A stretch of DNA of 64,000 bases from Sacculina carcini (taxonomy: Eukaryota > Arthropoda > Thecostraca > Sacculinidae). Made by a program: the position numbers and the translations under genes. This document shows positions 19,995-32,137 of this stretch, piece by piece. The stretch lies in contig OU696592.1 of assembly GCA_916048095.2 (NCBI GenBank), forward strand, positions 6,955,427 to 7,019,426. Reading direction: 5' to 3'. The notes below the pieces were generated by a model. The model saw only the letters and a program-made list of their open reading frames with translations, was not told the origin of the DNA and ran no database searches. How positions within the stretch are numbered: the first letter of the stretch is position 1; each line of letters starts with the position of its first letter.

Positions 19995-22820
19995 TTGTAT
20001 ATCGCACATGTTAACGTTAACTGTATAACCAACAAAATTCACTATATATCCGACTTTATTTATTCACAAAATGTGTCCGTTCTCGGGGTCAGCGAAACTT
20101 GGCTGTTGCCGTCGACTCCCTCTTCAATAATTGATATCCCCAATTACTCTGTATACAGACGTGATGTCGACGGCAGCAGACCTAAACACGGGGTTTGTAT
20201 TTACGTTAAATCTAAATTGAGACACAAATTGTTTAATACGCCCTCTCCGAACACTATTGGCGTCCATCTCCTTGATCTCGATTTGTATGTAATTGTAATT
20301 TATCGCCCACCGTCTTATTCGGCACAGGAGAATGAGAATTTGTTAAACTTTTTGTATCAAAACTGCTCGGACATTGAGGTGGTTGTTATGGGTGATTTTA
20401 ACTTACCATCTATTTCCTGGGATTCCTCTCGTTCTAGCCAGCCCTCCCCCACAGATGCTATATTTTCTGACTGTTTTACTTCTCTCGGTCTCACCCAACT
20501 TATAACTTCTCCCACATTTTTTCCGTCCGGTAACGTTCTTGATCTGATCCTTGTGTCTGATCCCGACCGTGTGGGAGATACCCATGTACTGCCTCCCTTC
20601 CCGAACTGCGGCCACTCTCCCACCCTCACAAATTACGTCTTCCAAAACCGAGCCGACACCGATGACATTCCTGATAGTATAAAGATTTGGCACAGGGCAA
20701 ATTTCTCTGTAATCTCATACTATTTAAGCATTATTGACTGGGACTTCGAGTTATCTCACCTGGATGTGGACGCTATGTTTTCCCGTTTTTGCGAAATTGT
20801 TAAGCCTCTTGTTGGTCGTTTTGTTCCCTCTAAACTCATATCCCATGGTCCTAAACGTGGTAAATTTAGAGCCCCTGCCCACTTGAGAAAAGCTAGGAAG
20901 CGTCTATGGAGCGAGTATAAGTGTGTGCGCCATGACCATGGCAGAAATTCCGCTGTAGCTGAGGAAGCTCTCGGACGCTTCCTAGACTGCAATAAAAAGC
21001 TCAGAAGTCATCTGTTCTCCCAACAATACAATCATGAATCATCCCTCGTAGACCTCCTTTCTTCCAATTCCAAAATTTTCCACGCATACATTCGCAACAA
21101 AAAGATTGGTAGACCTGGTGTGGGCCCGTTAAAGACCAACTGTGGTGAAGTGGTGTGCGAGGCGGGACTCATGGCTGAACTTTTCGCCGAAACTTTCAGC
21201 AACATTTACTGCTCTCGAACCCCAGCCAACCCTGCCCCACACCAGAGCCACACTGGTTGTATTCCCGAGCTGGAATTTTCCTCAGATGACGTCCTCACTG
21301 CCCTAAATTCACTCAACCCTTCATCCTCCATGGGCCCCGATGGAATTCATCCCAGCTTATTGAAGAACTGCAGTTTGTTCCTGGCGTACCCACTATTCCT
21401 TATTTTCTCCAAATCCTATTCTTCGGGTATTTTGCCAAAAATCTGGAAAGACTCCCTGATCACGCCGATCTTTAAGAAGGGCTCTCGATTCGACCCTATC
21501 ATGTACCGTCCAATCTCATTAACCTCTGTCTGTGCCAAATCTTTTGAACGTATCATATGTAATCATATTTTCGAGTATTTAGACAACCACAGTCTTCTCT
21601 CTCATGACCAATTTGGGTTCAGACGTTGTAGATCAACTGAAGACCAATTAATTCTAATGTACTCCCAAATTTACTCATGGGTTGATGAGGGTTTTAACGT
21701 TGATCTTATTCTTTTTGATTTTTCTAAAGCTTTTGATGTTGTGTCCCACGATGTTCTTCTAGATAAATTACGTCTCTTAGGTATACGCACCCCCTTACTC
21801 GTCTGGATCTCAAATTTTCTGAAGAATCGTCACATGCGTGTGGTGGTTGATCACCAGCATAGCCGTCCTTACGCAGTAGCCAGTGGTGTTCCTCAGGGCA
21901 CGGTGTTGGGTCCCCTTCTTTTCCTAATATACGTAAATCATCTTACCTACAACATCAATTCATCGGTGAAAATATACGCTGATGACTTGAAACTCTATTT
22001 TAGCATAAATTCGAACAGTCCTCTTGACGCCATTTCTTCCTGCCAAAAAGATATTAATACACTTGTTACTGTTGCCGAGTCGTGGGGTCTACACATGAAC
22101 CCTTCCAAATGTGTATTGTTAAGATTTGGCCACAAAAGCATTCCTTGGGAACAATCTGACTTGCCTGCCCAGTACTATCTTAACGGAGTTCCCATCCCAG
22201 AGAAGGACTCCACGACTGATTTGGGAGTATTGGTGCATTCATCCCTGAAGTTCCACCTCCATATCGCCAGCGCTGCTCGACGTGCGGGCGGTCTCACAAA
22301 TAACATTCTGAGAGCAACTGTCAACCGTGAACCGGCTTTTATGGTTCCAATATTTGTGGCCCACGTCAGACCCATTCTCGAATATTGTTCATCTGTCTGG
22401 AACTTGGGTTATGCTGGCGACCTGAAGCTGCTGGAGTCGGTACAGAGGCGATGGACAAACACCATTTGCGGATTGAGGAACCTAGATTATGGCAACCGCC
22501 TCAAAGCACTAAATTTATATTCCGTCCAGGGTAGATTGTTGAGGCATGACCTTATCAAATATTGGCAAATCATTCACAACAAAAGTGTGATTTCCCCTAG
22601 TGATCTGTTCACACCACCTCATTGCTCCGTCACCAGAGGGCACCCCTTCAAAATTGCGGTCACCAGATGCAGACTGGACATACGTAAACGTTCCTTCAAT
22701 ATGAGACACGTCGCACTGTGGAATTCTCTGCCTAAAAATGTAGTTTCCGTGGATAGCCTGGGCAAGTTCAAATCTGCCTTATCTAACCATCTCGGGGAGT
22801 TATTATTTGATTATTGCTAA
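19995..22820 (+). CDS. CR1-like ORF2: endonuclease plus reverse transcriptase
   Basis: 941 residues. The N-terminus is an apurinic-like endonuclease: HVNVNCITNKIH, GVSETWLLPS, YRPPSYS, MGDFNLPSISWDSS and DLILVSDPD. The RT has SMGPDGIHPSLLKN, MYRPISLTSVCAKSFERI, GFRRCRSTEDQLIL, LFDFSKAFDVVSHDVL, SGVPQGTVLGPLLFLIYV and catalytic IYADDLKLYF. The C-terminus has RSFNMRHVALWNSLPKNV. No ATG occurs before the endonuclease motifs; position 19995 is TTG, and the frame is open back to 19920, overlapping the end of ORF1. The usual endonuclease SDH motif reads NCGHSP, so the Asp is replaced by Gly. Confidence 0.9.
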   Translation: MYIAHVNVNCITNKIHYISDFIYSQNVSVLGVSETWLLPSTPSSIIDIPNYSVYRRDVDGSRPKHGVCIYVKSKLRHKLFNTPSPNTIGVHLLDLDLYVIVIYRPPSYSAQENENLLNFLYQNCSDIEVVVMGDFNLPSISWDSSRSSQPSPTDAIFSDCFTSLGLTQLITSPTFFPSGNVLDLILVSDPDRVGDTHVLPPFPNCGHSPTLTNYVFQNRADTDDIPDSIKIWHRANFSVISYYLSIIDWDFELSHLDVDAMFSRFCEIVKPLVGRFVPSKLISHGPKRGKFRAPAHLRKARKRLWSEYKCVRHDHGRNSAVAEEALGRFLDCNKKLRSHLFSQQYNHESSLVDLLSSNSKIFHAYIRNKKIGRPGVGPLKTNCGEVVCEAGLMAELFAETFSNIYCSRTPANPAPHQSHTGCIPELEFSSDDVLTALNSLNPSSSMGPDGIHPSLLKNCSLFLAYPLFLIFSKSYSSGILPKIWKDSLITPIFKKGSRFDPIMYRPISLTSVCAKSFERIICNHIFEYLDNHSLLSHDQFGFRRCRSTEDQLILMYSQIYSWVDEGFNVDLILFDFSKAFDVVSHDVLLDKLRLLGIRTPLLVWISNFLKNRHMRVVVDHQHSRPYAVASGVPQGTVLGPLLFLIYVNHLTYNINSSVKIYADDLKLYFSINSNSPLDAISSCQKDINTLVTVAESWGLHMNPSKCVLLRFGHKSIPWEQSDLPAQYYLNGVPIPEKDSTTDLGVLVHSSLKFHLHIASAARRAGGLTNNILRATVNREPAFMVPIFVAHVRPILEYCSSVWNLGYAGDLKLLESVQRRWTNTICGLRNLDYGNRLKALNLYSVQGRLLRHDLIKYWQIIHNKSVISPSDLFTPPHCSVTRGHPFKIAVTRCRLDIRKRSFNMRHVALWNSLPKNVVSVDSLGKFKSALSNHLGELLFDYC

Positions 22821-23190
22821 TATCGGGTTTTATTTCTTCCATCTAACTCTTTCCCCTCAAAAACAACCTTTTTTGTTTGTTTGATTGTTGTTGTTGTTTG
22901 TTTGTTTTTTTGTTTTCTTTTTGTTTTTGTTCTTGTATTTGTTTGTTTTTTTTGTTTTGTTTTTTTGTTCGTTTTTCCTTAGTACATTTAGTCTGATATA
23001 TCGTTGTTTTTGCAAATAGCTGCCTATGATGCACCATCCAACTCATTCTTATTGCTGTCTCTCCCAGTTTATTCTGCTATCTAGAGTTGGCGCATCAGCA
23101 GTGTGCGGCTTCTTTGGTCCTCGTACAGAGAACCGATCTCGCAGTCGGGGTCCAGGAAGCCCACCAGGTGAGAATACCAGGTGAGAATAG

Positions 23191-24960
23191 AGGGCGCACG
23201 TGCTCAGGTCCCATGTATATCAACATATTCATCATTCAACATTAACATCAACATCAACATTATTCATATTCATGTATTCATCTCAGCGCATAAAAACTAT
23301 ATGGATGTGATCGACTCTCCTCCTGGTTCGTATTTCAGAAATATTCCTAATAGCGTTCTATTGACACTTCAGAAGTACTGCAAAAGTATTTCTGAATGCT
23401 TCTGGAGTGAACAGGCGGAGCGCAGAGCGGGTATTAACTTATACTGTGTCCATTTTTCACGCTTTCATTCGGAGCGTTGGCGCTTGTTCCCTTGATGTCT
23501 TTTGCTCGTTTAATACATTAAACATTAAAAAAACGTACCAAAACTTATAGAACCATGTACCCACACACTCATGTTGCAAACAATTTCTACAAAATATATT
23601 TAAATTGATGAACCTAAATTTAATATCACTAGCTTGCAATTTACAGCGTCAAATTTCATGCACGCCTATGGTATTTCCAAAAACAGCATTCAACGCTACA
23701 CTACTTGCTATATGCGCCATTAAAGTTAGTTATGTGCCACAATTATCTCATCAAGTGGTGAGCAAATATTTTTATTCAAAATTTTCGTACTGAAAGCTGG
23801 ACGGAAGGTTTCTTCCCATTTTACATGCTCAACTTCACAGTTGATCATATATACAAGGAAAATTAATTTTACGGAAAACTTTATGCGCCGATTTCGTATA
23901 AGTTGAACGGGCACAGTGGTTTCGTTTGGCTTGATTGTGGTATGTGCTGATATTTATACAAATTTTGTGCTAATCCCATGCTGTTGCACACTTAATACGG
24001 TATTATTATAAATTTAGAATATTTGATAATTTTTGCCTTAATCGCATAACACGTGCCAAATCAGTGCCGTATGTAGCACGAGACTTCCGGGTGTACCCCG
24101 GCTGGTATGTCAAAATATTGCGTAACCGTAAATGATCCCACCATGCGTGCCTGTTTTAATATAATTTCTATTGATTATATACATTCAACTATTGATTTCT
24201 ATTGATTTCACTAGCCTGTGTGATATTTATGATCACTGACCACTAAATGTCTTGGAAAAATGCTACCGGTTTTGTGAAATTCCATGCTGTTGTACTTGTC
24301 ATTAAAGCACTTGCCTCATTTGGATAAACATAACAAAGCCATGGCTGAACAGAGGACAATAAATAATGAATGTGTCATCATTTTATTGATCACATAACAC
24401 CTATGATCCCTGCGATGTTGCCATTACATCCATAACTTTTGTGTTCATGCTTGCTTATTGCAGCGTGTTGCGTGTGTAATTTGAATTGTTTTGATTATTT
24501 ATTTGCTGTTTCATTTCATTTTCTTTCTAATTGTATGCTGAACACGAGTTATTGTGCGCAGCCTGGTCTTATTGAACTTATTAAACTTTCCTCGTAATGA
24601 CAACTTAATGCTGTGTGTTGCATTTTGTCTCAATTACAAAACCCGTGCCAGTACTTGTCAAGCACCTCCTATCTCCATTACCTTCGCTTTCACATTCAGC
24701 CCTTGTTGGTGGATGGCTGTCGTGGATTAAATATATGTGCTGAATTATCACAGTGCGATGCGTTGCCATATAAGCACGTGTTTTATTTTTAATAATGGCG
24801 CCTTTTCGTGGATTTCCCGCTGCGCTTTGTCAATCGGCTGAGTTTCAAACAATTATGCGATGAATCATGTGTGTTTTGTGTTTTGTGTTTGTTTTCACCT
24901 GAATTGTGTTGTGTGATTTTCAGTGTATTTTCAGTTTTGAGTCGCAGTGAAATGAGAGAC
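23191..24960. other. Intergenic and upstream region of eIF4G, no gene seen
   Basis: AT-rich sequence between the CR1-like element and the first eIF4G exon. Only short frames are present. The last few hundred bases would include the distal eIF4G promoter; no TATA box stands out. Confidence 0.5.
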
Positions 24961-25026
24961 AATTGTGGTAACATTCGGCATATTGTTTGATACTGCGTTT
25001 AAAGTGATTCACACGCGTCATTCTCG
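24961..25026 (+). other. Probable 5' UTR exon of eIF4G (3' boundary only)
   Basis: A consensus donor CTCG|GTGAGT lies at 25026/25027 and a TG-run acceptor (TTGTGTGTGTAG) at 25484. The start of this exon is not determined. If used, the intron 25027-25484 is removed and the next exon begins exactly at an ATG (25485). Confidence 0.45.
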
Positions 25027-25484
25027 GTGAGTATTCGTGTCGTGACATTTTTTATCTTACATGATGAGATATTGTACTGTTATCAAATTGTGTCGGATAA
25101 AAGCAACCATACGAGGTACTCATTGACCAGTGAAAGAGAAATCACAACTACAGTGCAACATTGCAACCATATTGAATACGTACACTAACGGGTGTTAGTA
25201 GATGTTTGTGATCAGTTCTTATTGTACTTCATTTTCACTTTCTTTGATTTTCAGTTTTATTTCCAAATGTTACCGCTCTTCTATCTGTCTGTGTCTGTAT
25301 GTCTCTCTGTCTGTCTGTCTGTCTGTATTTGTTGATGATGTTTGTAAGATGCATGAGGATTACTGCCAGGCATTTCATAACATTCAATCGCTTGTCCGGA
25401 GAAAATATAGTAATAATAATATGACAGAGAGACGGGGGAAATGTCAGTGGTGTGTTCTCAATCTATATGTGCTTGTGTGTGTAG

Positions 25485-25556
25485 ATGGTGAGCGAAGCAG
25501 TGTGGCAGTGTCACGTGCTGACTGTGTTGAGAAAGTGGTTGTTGTGGCGACCATGA
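25485..25556 (+). CDS. Upstream ORF overlapping the eIF4G start codon (ATGA)
   Basis: A 23-codon frame (MVSEAVWQCHVLTVLRKWLL and three more residues) starts at 25485 and stops with TGA at 25554-25556. That stop overlaps the eIF4G ATG at 25553-25555. This arrangement is compatible with termination-reinitiation. It may be a regulatory uORF rather than a functional peptide. Confidence 0.45.
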   Translation: MVSEAVWQCHVLTVLRKWLLWRP

Positions 25557-25697
25557 GCTACCCGCCCGCCAATAACAAACACCCCCATCATCCCCACCAC
25601 TCACTTCCCCCACAACAACAGCAACAGCAGCAGGCTCCTGTTATAAGACCGCTGGTGGCTGGATATTCTGGCCAGCGCTACCTCTACTCCGGTTATG
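25553..25697 (+). CDS. eIF4G: eIF4G start exon A
   Basis: ATG in a good context (GCGACCATGA). It encodes MSYPPANNKHPHHPHHSLPP, a Gln run and a Tyr/Gly-rich end (YLYSGYG). The donor TATG|GTCAGT leaves phase 1, matching the exon at 41576. Confidence 0.75.
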
Positions 25698-28600
25698 GTC
25701 AGTGAAGCACGTGCTCAGTTATGCCGCCTCGTGTCCTCCTACCTATCATCCAGTCTATTATTTAATATCGTTTGTTGTTGTTGTTTGACGTCACCATTTC
25801 CTTGTGTGCATTGTTACAACAATCTACCTAAGTGAAACTGTATTTATTGATGTATTTTTAGCGCCGTAGTTTCCTCACAATCGTTGTTTGTCATTTCTTC
25901 CACTTGCTTGTTGACTCCCCCACTACTACACGACTACACGACATCTTCTGTGCTCATCTTTCCCTAGCAACAATTACCCTATTTTTCCCTTGTATAAAAG
26001 ACCCCTTCTATTTGTTGGCAAAATATTGGAAAAAGTACATATTGGCTCTGAATAACTTACTAGCATGTGTAAAAGACTGCCTGTTTCTATAATGAAAATT
26101 TACACCAAAACTGACTGTCTTATACACGGGAAAATACGGTATATAAACATTGATAATATCCCTCCCTTCTCTTCTCTCCGACTATATAGACTGCTATTTT
26201 TCGTAATATACGCATATTTACAAGCACGTAGACACACATGTAAATGGCACCAGAATTTGATTGTTTTATGTCGGCAATAGCGCTCGGTCTAATACACTAG
26301 TCCAGTGGTTCTCAACCTTTTCCCAGTGTTCACACCGTGTTCAAATGAGCAGTCTGTTCTCACATCCCTGCTGGCTTCTTGATAGCTATATGACAAAGAT
26401 ACAAATACAAACGACGTAATAACAAAACCTTTCATTAAATATTCATTCATACATGTTGAAGTTTAAAGCGTAGGTAAAACGTATATATTTTTATCACAGG
26501 AATCCTCGCACACCTTAAGAACCAGTGTTGCACTCCTTAAGAACCAGTGTTTCACCCCTTAAGAACCAGTGTTTCACTCCTTAAGAACCAGTGTTGCACC
26601 CCTTAAGAACCAGTATTTCACTCCTTAAGAACCAGTGTTTCACTCCTTAAGAACCAGTGTTTCACTCCTTAAGAACCAGTGTTTCACTCCTTAAGAACCA
26701 GTGTTTCACTCCTTAAGAACCAGTGTTTCACTCCTTAAGAACCAGTGTTTCACTCCTTAAGAACCAGTGTTTCACTCCTTAAGAACCAGTATTTCACTCC
26801 TTAAGAACCAGTATTTCACTCCTTAAGAACCAGTGTTTCACTCCTTAAGAACCAGTGTTTCACTCCTTAAGAACCAGTGTTTCACTCCTTAAGAACCAGT
26901 GTTTCACTCCTTAAGAACCAGTGTTTCACTCCTTAGTAACCAGTGTTTCACTCCTTAAGAACCAGTGTTTCACTCCTTAAGAACCAGTGTTTCACTCCTT
27001 AAGAACCAGTGTTTCACTCCTTAAGAACCAGTATTTCACTCCTTAAGAACCAGTGTTTCACTCCTTAAGAACCAGTGTTTCACTCCTTAGTAACCAGTGT
27101 TTCACTCCTTAAGAACCAGTGTTTCACTCCTTAAGAACCAGTGTTTCACTCCTTAGTAACCAGTGTTTCACTCCTTAAGAACCAGTGTTTCACTCCTTAA
27201 GAACCAGTGTTTCACTCCTTAAGAACCAATGTTTCACTCCTTAAGAACCAGTGTTTCACTCCTTAAGAACCAGTGTTTCACCCCTTAGTAACCAGTGTTG
27301 CACCCCTTAAGAACCAATGTTGCACCCCTTAAGAACCAGTGTTTCACTCCTTAAGAACCAGTATTTCACTCCTTATGAACCAGTGTTTCACTCCTTAAGA
27401 ACCAGTGTTTCACTCCTTAGTAACCAGTGTTTCACTCCTTAAGAACCAGTGTTTCACTCCTTAGTAACCAGTGTTTCACTCCTTAAGAACCAGTGTTTCA
27501 CTCCTTAAGAACCAGTGTTTCACTCCTTAAGAACCAGTGTTTCACTCCTTAAGAACCAATGTTTCATTCCTTAAGAACCAGTGTTTCACTCCTTAAGAAC
27601 CAGTGTTGCACTCCTTAAGAACCAGTGTTTCACCCCTTAAGAACCAGTGTTGCACTCCTTAAGAACCAGTGTTTCACTCCTTAAGAACCAGTGTTTCACC
27701 CCTTAAGAACCAGTGTTTCACTCCTTAAGAACCAGTGTTTCACCCCTTAAGAACCAGTGTTTCACCCCTTAAGAACCAGTGTTTCACTCCTTAAGAACCA
27801 GTGTTTCACCCCTTAAGAACCAGTGTTTCACCCCTTAAGAACCAGTGTTTCACTCCTTAAGAACCAGTGTTTCACCCCTTAAGAACCAGTGTTTCACCCC
27901 TTAAGAACCAGTGTTTCACTCCTTAAGAACCAGTGTTTCACTCCTTAAGAACCAGTGTTTCACTCCTTAAGAACCAGTGTTTCACCCCTTAAGAACCAGT
28001 GTTTCACCCCTTAAGAACCAGTGTTTCACCCCTTAAGAACCAGTGTTTCACTCCTTAAGAACCAGTGTTTCACCCCTTAAGAACCAGTGTTTCACCCCTT
28101 AAGAACCAGTGTTTCACTCCTTAAGAACCAGTGTTTCACCCCTTAAGAACCAGTGTTTCACCCCTTAAGAACCAGTGTTTCACCCCTTAAGAACCAGTGT
28201 TTCACCCCTTAAGAACCAGTGTTTCACCCCTTAAGAACCAGTGTTTCACCCCTTAAGAACCAGTGTTTCACCCCTTAAGAACCAGTGTTTCACTCCTTAA
28301 GAACCAGTGTCGCACCCCTTAAGAACCAGTGTTTCACTCCTTAATAACCATTGTTGCACTCCTTAGTAACCAGTGTTGCACTCCTTATTAACCAGTGTTT
28401 CACCCCTTAGTAACCAGTGTTTCACCCCTTATTAACCAGTGTTTCACCCCTTATGAACCAGTGTTGCACTCCTTAAGAACCAGTGTTGCACTCCTTAAGA
28501 ACCATTGTTTCACTCCTTAAGAACCAGTGTTTCACTCCTTAACAACCAGTGTTTCACTCCTTAAGAACCAATGTTGCACCCCTTAAGAACCAGTGTTTCA

Positions 28601-30643
28601 CTCCTTATTAACCAGTGTTTCACCCCTTAGTAACCAGTGTTTCACCCCTTATTAACCAGTGTTTCACCCCTTAGTAACCAGTGTTTCACCCCTTAAGAAC
28701 CAGTGTTTCACTCCTTATGAACCAGTGTTTCACTCCTTAAGAACCATTGTTTCACCCCTTAGTAACCAGTGTTTCACCCCTTAAGAACCAGTGTTTCACT
28801 CCTTAAGAAACAGTGTTTCACTCCTTATGAACCAGTGTTTCACTCCTTAAGAACCATTGTTTCACCCCTTATTAACCAGTGTTTCACCCCTTAGTAACCA
28901 GTGTTTCACCCCTTAAGAACCAGTGTTTCACTCCTTAAGAACCAGTGTTTCACCCCTTATTAACCAGTGTTTCACCCCTTAGTAACCAGTGTTTCACCCC
29001 TTAAGAACCAGTGTTTCACTCCTTAAGAACCAGTGTTTCACCCCTTAGTAACCAGTGTTTCACTCCTTAGCAACCATTGTTGCACTCCTTAAGAACCAGT
29101 GTTTCACCCCTTAAGAACCAGTGTTTCACTCCTTAATAACCATTGTTGCACTCCTTAGTAACCAGTGTTGCACTCCTTAAGAACCAGTGTTTCACCCCTT
29201 AAGAACCAATGTTGCACCCCTTAAGAACCAGTGTTTCACTTCTTAAGAACCAGTGTTTCACTCCTTAGTAACCATTGTTGCACTCCTTAGTAACCAGTGT
29301 TTCACCCCTTAAGAACCAGTGTTTCACTCCTTAAGAACCAGTGTTTCACTCCTTAAGAACCAGTGTTTCACCCCTTAAGAACCAGTGTTTCACTCCTTAA
29401 GAACCAGTGTTTCACTCCTTAAGAACCAGTGTTTCACCCCTTAAGAACCAGTATTTCACTCCTTAAGAACCAGTGTTTCACTCCTTATGAACCAGTGTTT
29501 CACTCCTTAAGAACCATTGTTTCACCCCTTAAGAACCAGTGTTTCACCCCTTAAGAACCAGTGTTTCACTCCTTAAGAACCAGTGTTTCACTCCTTAAGA
29601 ACCATTGTTTCACCCCTTAAGAACCAATGTTGCACCCCTTAAGAACCATTGTTTCACTCCTTAAGAACCATTGTTTCACCCCTTAGTAACCATTGTTTCA
29701 CTCCTTATGAACCATTGTTGCACTCCTTAAGAACCAGTGTCGCACCCCTTAAGAACCAGTGTTGCACTCCTTAAGAACCAGTGTCGCACCCCTTAAGAAC
29801 CAGTGTCGCACCCCTTAAGAACCATTGTTTCACCCCTTATGAACCAGTGTTTCACCCCTTAAGAACCAGTGTTTCACCCCTTAAGAACCAATGTTTCACC
29901 CCTTAAGAACCAATGTTGCACCCCTTAAGAACCAGTGTTTCACTCCTTAAGAACCAGTGTTGCACTCCTTAAGAACCAGTGTTGCACTTCTTAAGAAATA
30001 GTTTCACCCCGTAAGAACCAGTGTTTCACCCCTTAGAAACCAGTGTTGCACCCCCGGTTAAGAAACTGTGCACTGGTCTGAGCCAGGCCGTTTCTCGCGG
30101 CTCGTTGAAACACTCTAATATTGATAGATATCTGTACAGTATATTAGGTATTTTCAGGTCGGTTAGTTTGATGAGCTGTGTGTGTTGTTACCTGATGCCA
30201 GACAAACAAACATTACCTGATGTTACCTGATGCTGGTAAAACAGACGAACAAACATTGATATCACATATCGTGCGGCAAATATCGTCATTCATTGACGTC
30301 ACTTGATCAACATATTGCAATGTTGCACCGTGTGTCATACATCATATGACACACGTTATATACGTCGTCTTTCCATATTCTTGCAGTAATATGTCAATCC
30401 TAATACTCAATCATTGCACAACACACACACATGATATGACGTCATACATTGTTGGTATTTGCCCCGAGGCGGTTGCACCAGTGACGTCACCATATTGACC
30501 ACGTGTCGGTATATAGAATATAGTGGAGGCGGTAATGAAATAGACCGAGCCAGGTTCGAACCGTGGATACCAGAGTTATGCGCACAAACCACCGAGCCGA
30601 TACCAAGGTGCCATTTTCTCATATGACAGCAGCAAGTTCTCAA

Positions 30644-30674
<31 letters not shown>

Positions 30675-32087
30675 TTGAATCACGTAGTCGGCTCGTCACA
30701 CACACACACACACACACATACACACACACGGCCTTGACACTGTTCCGTGACAGGTGTACGTTCTGTGGCTGACACACGCACACGCATACCGACTGTTGGC
30801 TGTTGGCTCACTACTGCCTGTGTGTGTGTGTGTGTGTGTGTGTATACACGTGCTCCGCCCAGCCAAACCGGTTGGATGGCTGCCAACTAGGTCGTGCACA
30901 CACACACACACACACACACATACATACAGGCGGGAGACAATGTGTGTACACTGTCGTGTGTATGTTAGCGCCGTCTTTTCGTCAATGTTCGTCAATGTTT
31001 GCGTTTGTACACGCGCACAATGGCTGAACACACACACACACACACACATACATACACTGCAGTTCTACTGCCAGCATTTGTGTGTGTGTGTGTGTGTTGG
31101 CTGGTCAGTATAGATATCTGACCTGTGGGATTACCAGCTAGCAACTTATCTTTGGTGCGTGTAGTTGCTTGCGCGGCCGCTCCCAGACTTGGTGTGATTG
31201 CAGTGGCTGCGCTAAGGGGGGATTCAGCCCCCCAAAAAAACATGCCAAGCCCCCCAAAAAATCACAATCATGGACATTACCATTTCTTACCACTGTAAAT
31301 GGAGCCCTGTAATTATGGTTCAATTTCGAAGACTGAATCAGTGTGCCCCAGTTCCTTATTATGATATTATGTAGTCAGCGTTCGAGTGTAGCTCTTCATG
31401 ATTGGCCAAGCCCCACAACTTTTTCATTAGCCCTCCCTTAGCCCCCCATTTGGAAAAATTCTGGGGCCTCCACTGTGTGATTAACACGATGCTATCATAC
31501 ACACAATACATACGCATAAATTAAATTTTCTTTGGGAAAATATTGTGTTAATTTGAGAATGTCACAATATCATAATTTCTGTCATAATATCTCGTGCATA
31601 CTCGGGGATGGCTCGCGTAATTCCGGCTTGCACACGGCACAACGCTGCTGTAACATGGTGTGTGTGTGTGTGTGAGTGAGTGAGTGTGTGTGTGTGTGTG
31701 TGTGTGAGTGTGTGTGTGTGTGCAGCGCCTTAGAGACCCTCTAGGTGTAGGGCGCTATATAAATATCTTAATGTAATGTAATGTGTATGTGTGTGTATGT
31801 GAGTGTGAGTGTGTGTGTGTGTGTGTGTAAGAGTGTGTGTGAGTGTGTGAGTGAGTGTGTGTGTGAGTTGTGTGTCGGTACAAACACAAAGACCAGTGCC
31901 AGTTTTCCTGATCGACATCTGGTGTTAGATCACTGTCTACTCTCTCACTCTCTCTCTATCTCGTCTTTTTCTTCTTACAGTCTCTTTTTCGCTGCTGATT
32001 CTCTGTGTGTGTGTGTGTGTGTCCAGCATCAAATATTTGTTCTATTGTGCTCGATCATGCTCCTTGCTTCTTCTTTCTCTGCTTTCC

Positions 32088-32137
<50 letters not shown>

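Larger units (their letters stand above)
18600..23190 (+). mobile_element. Nearly full-length CR1-like non-LTR retrotransposon
   Basis: It contains a 5' UTR, ORF1 (18943-19956), ORF2 (19995-22820) and a 3' UTR of about 370 bp. The 3' UTR has a T/G-rich stretch and ends in two copies of ACCAGGTGAGAAT at about 23165-23192. No stop or frameshift interrupts either ORF, so this is the best-preserved element here. Both outer limits are approximate and I see no clear target duplication. CR1-like is inferred from the PHD-bearing ORF1 and the RT and C-terminal pattern. Confidence 0.85.

Noticed and set aside
26510..30055. CRISPR-like reading of the regular 22-bp repeat
   Set aside because: No unique spacers, and the context is a eukaryotic intron; it is a minisatellite.
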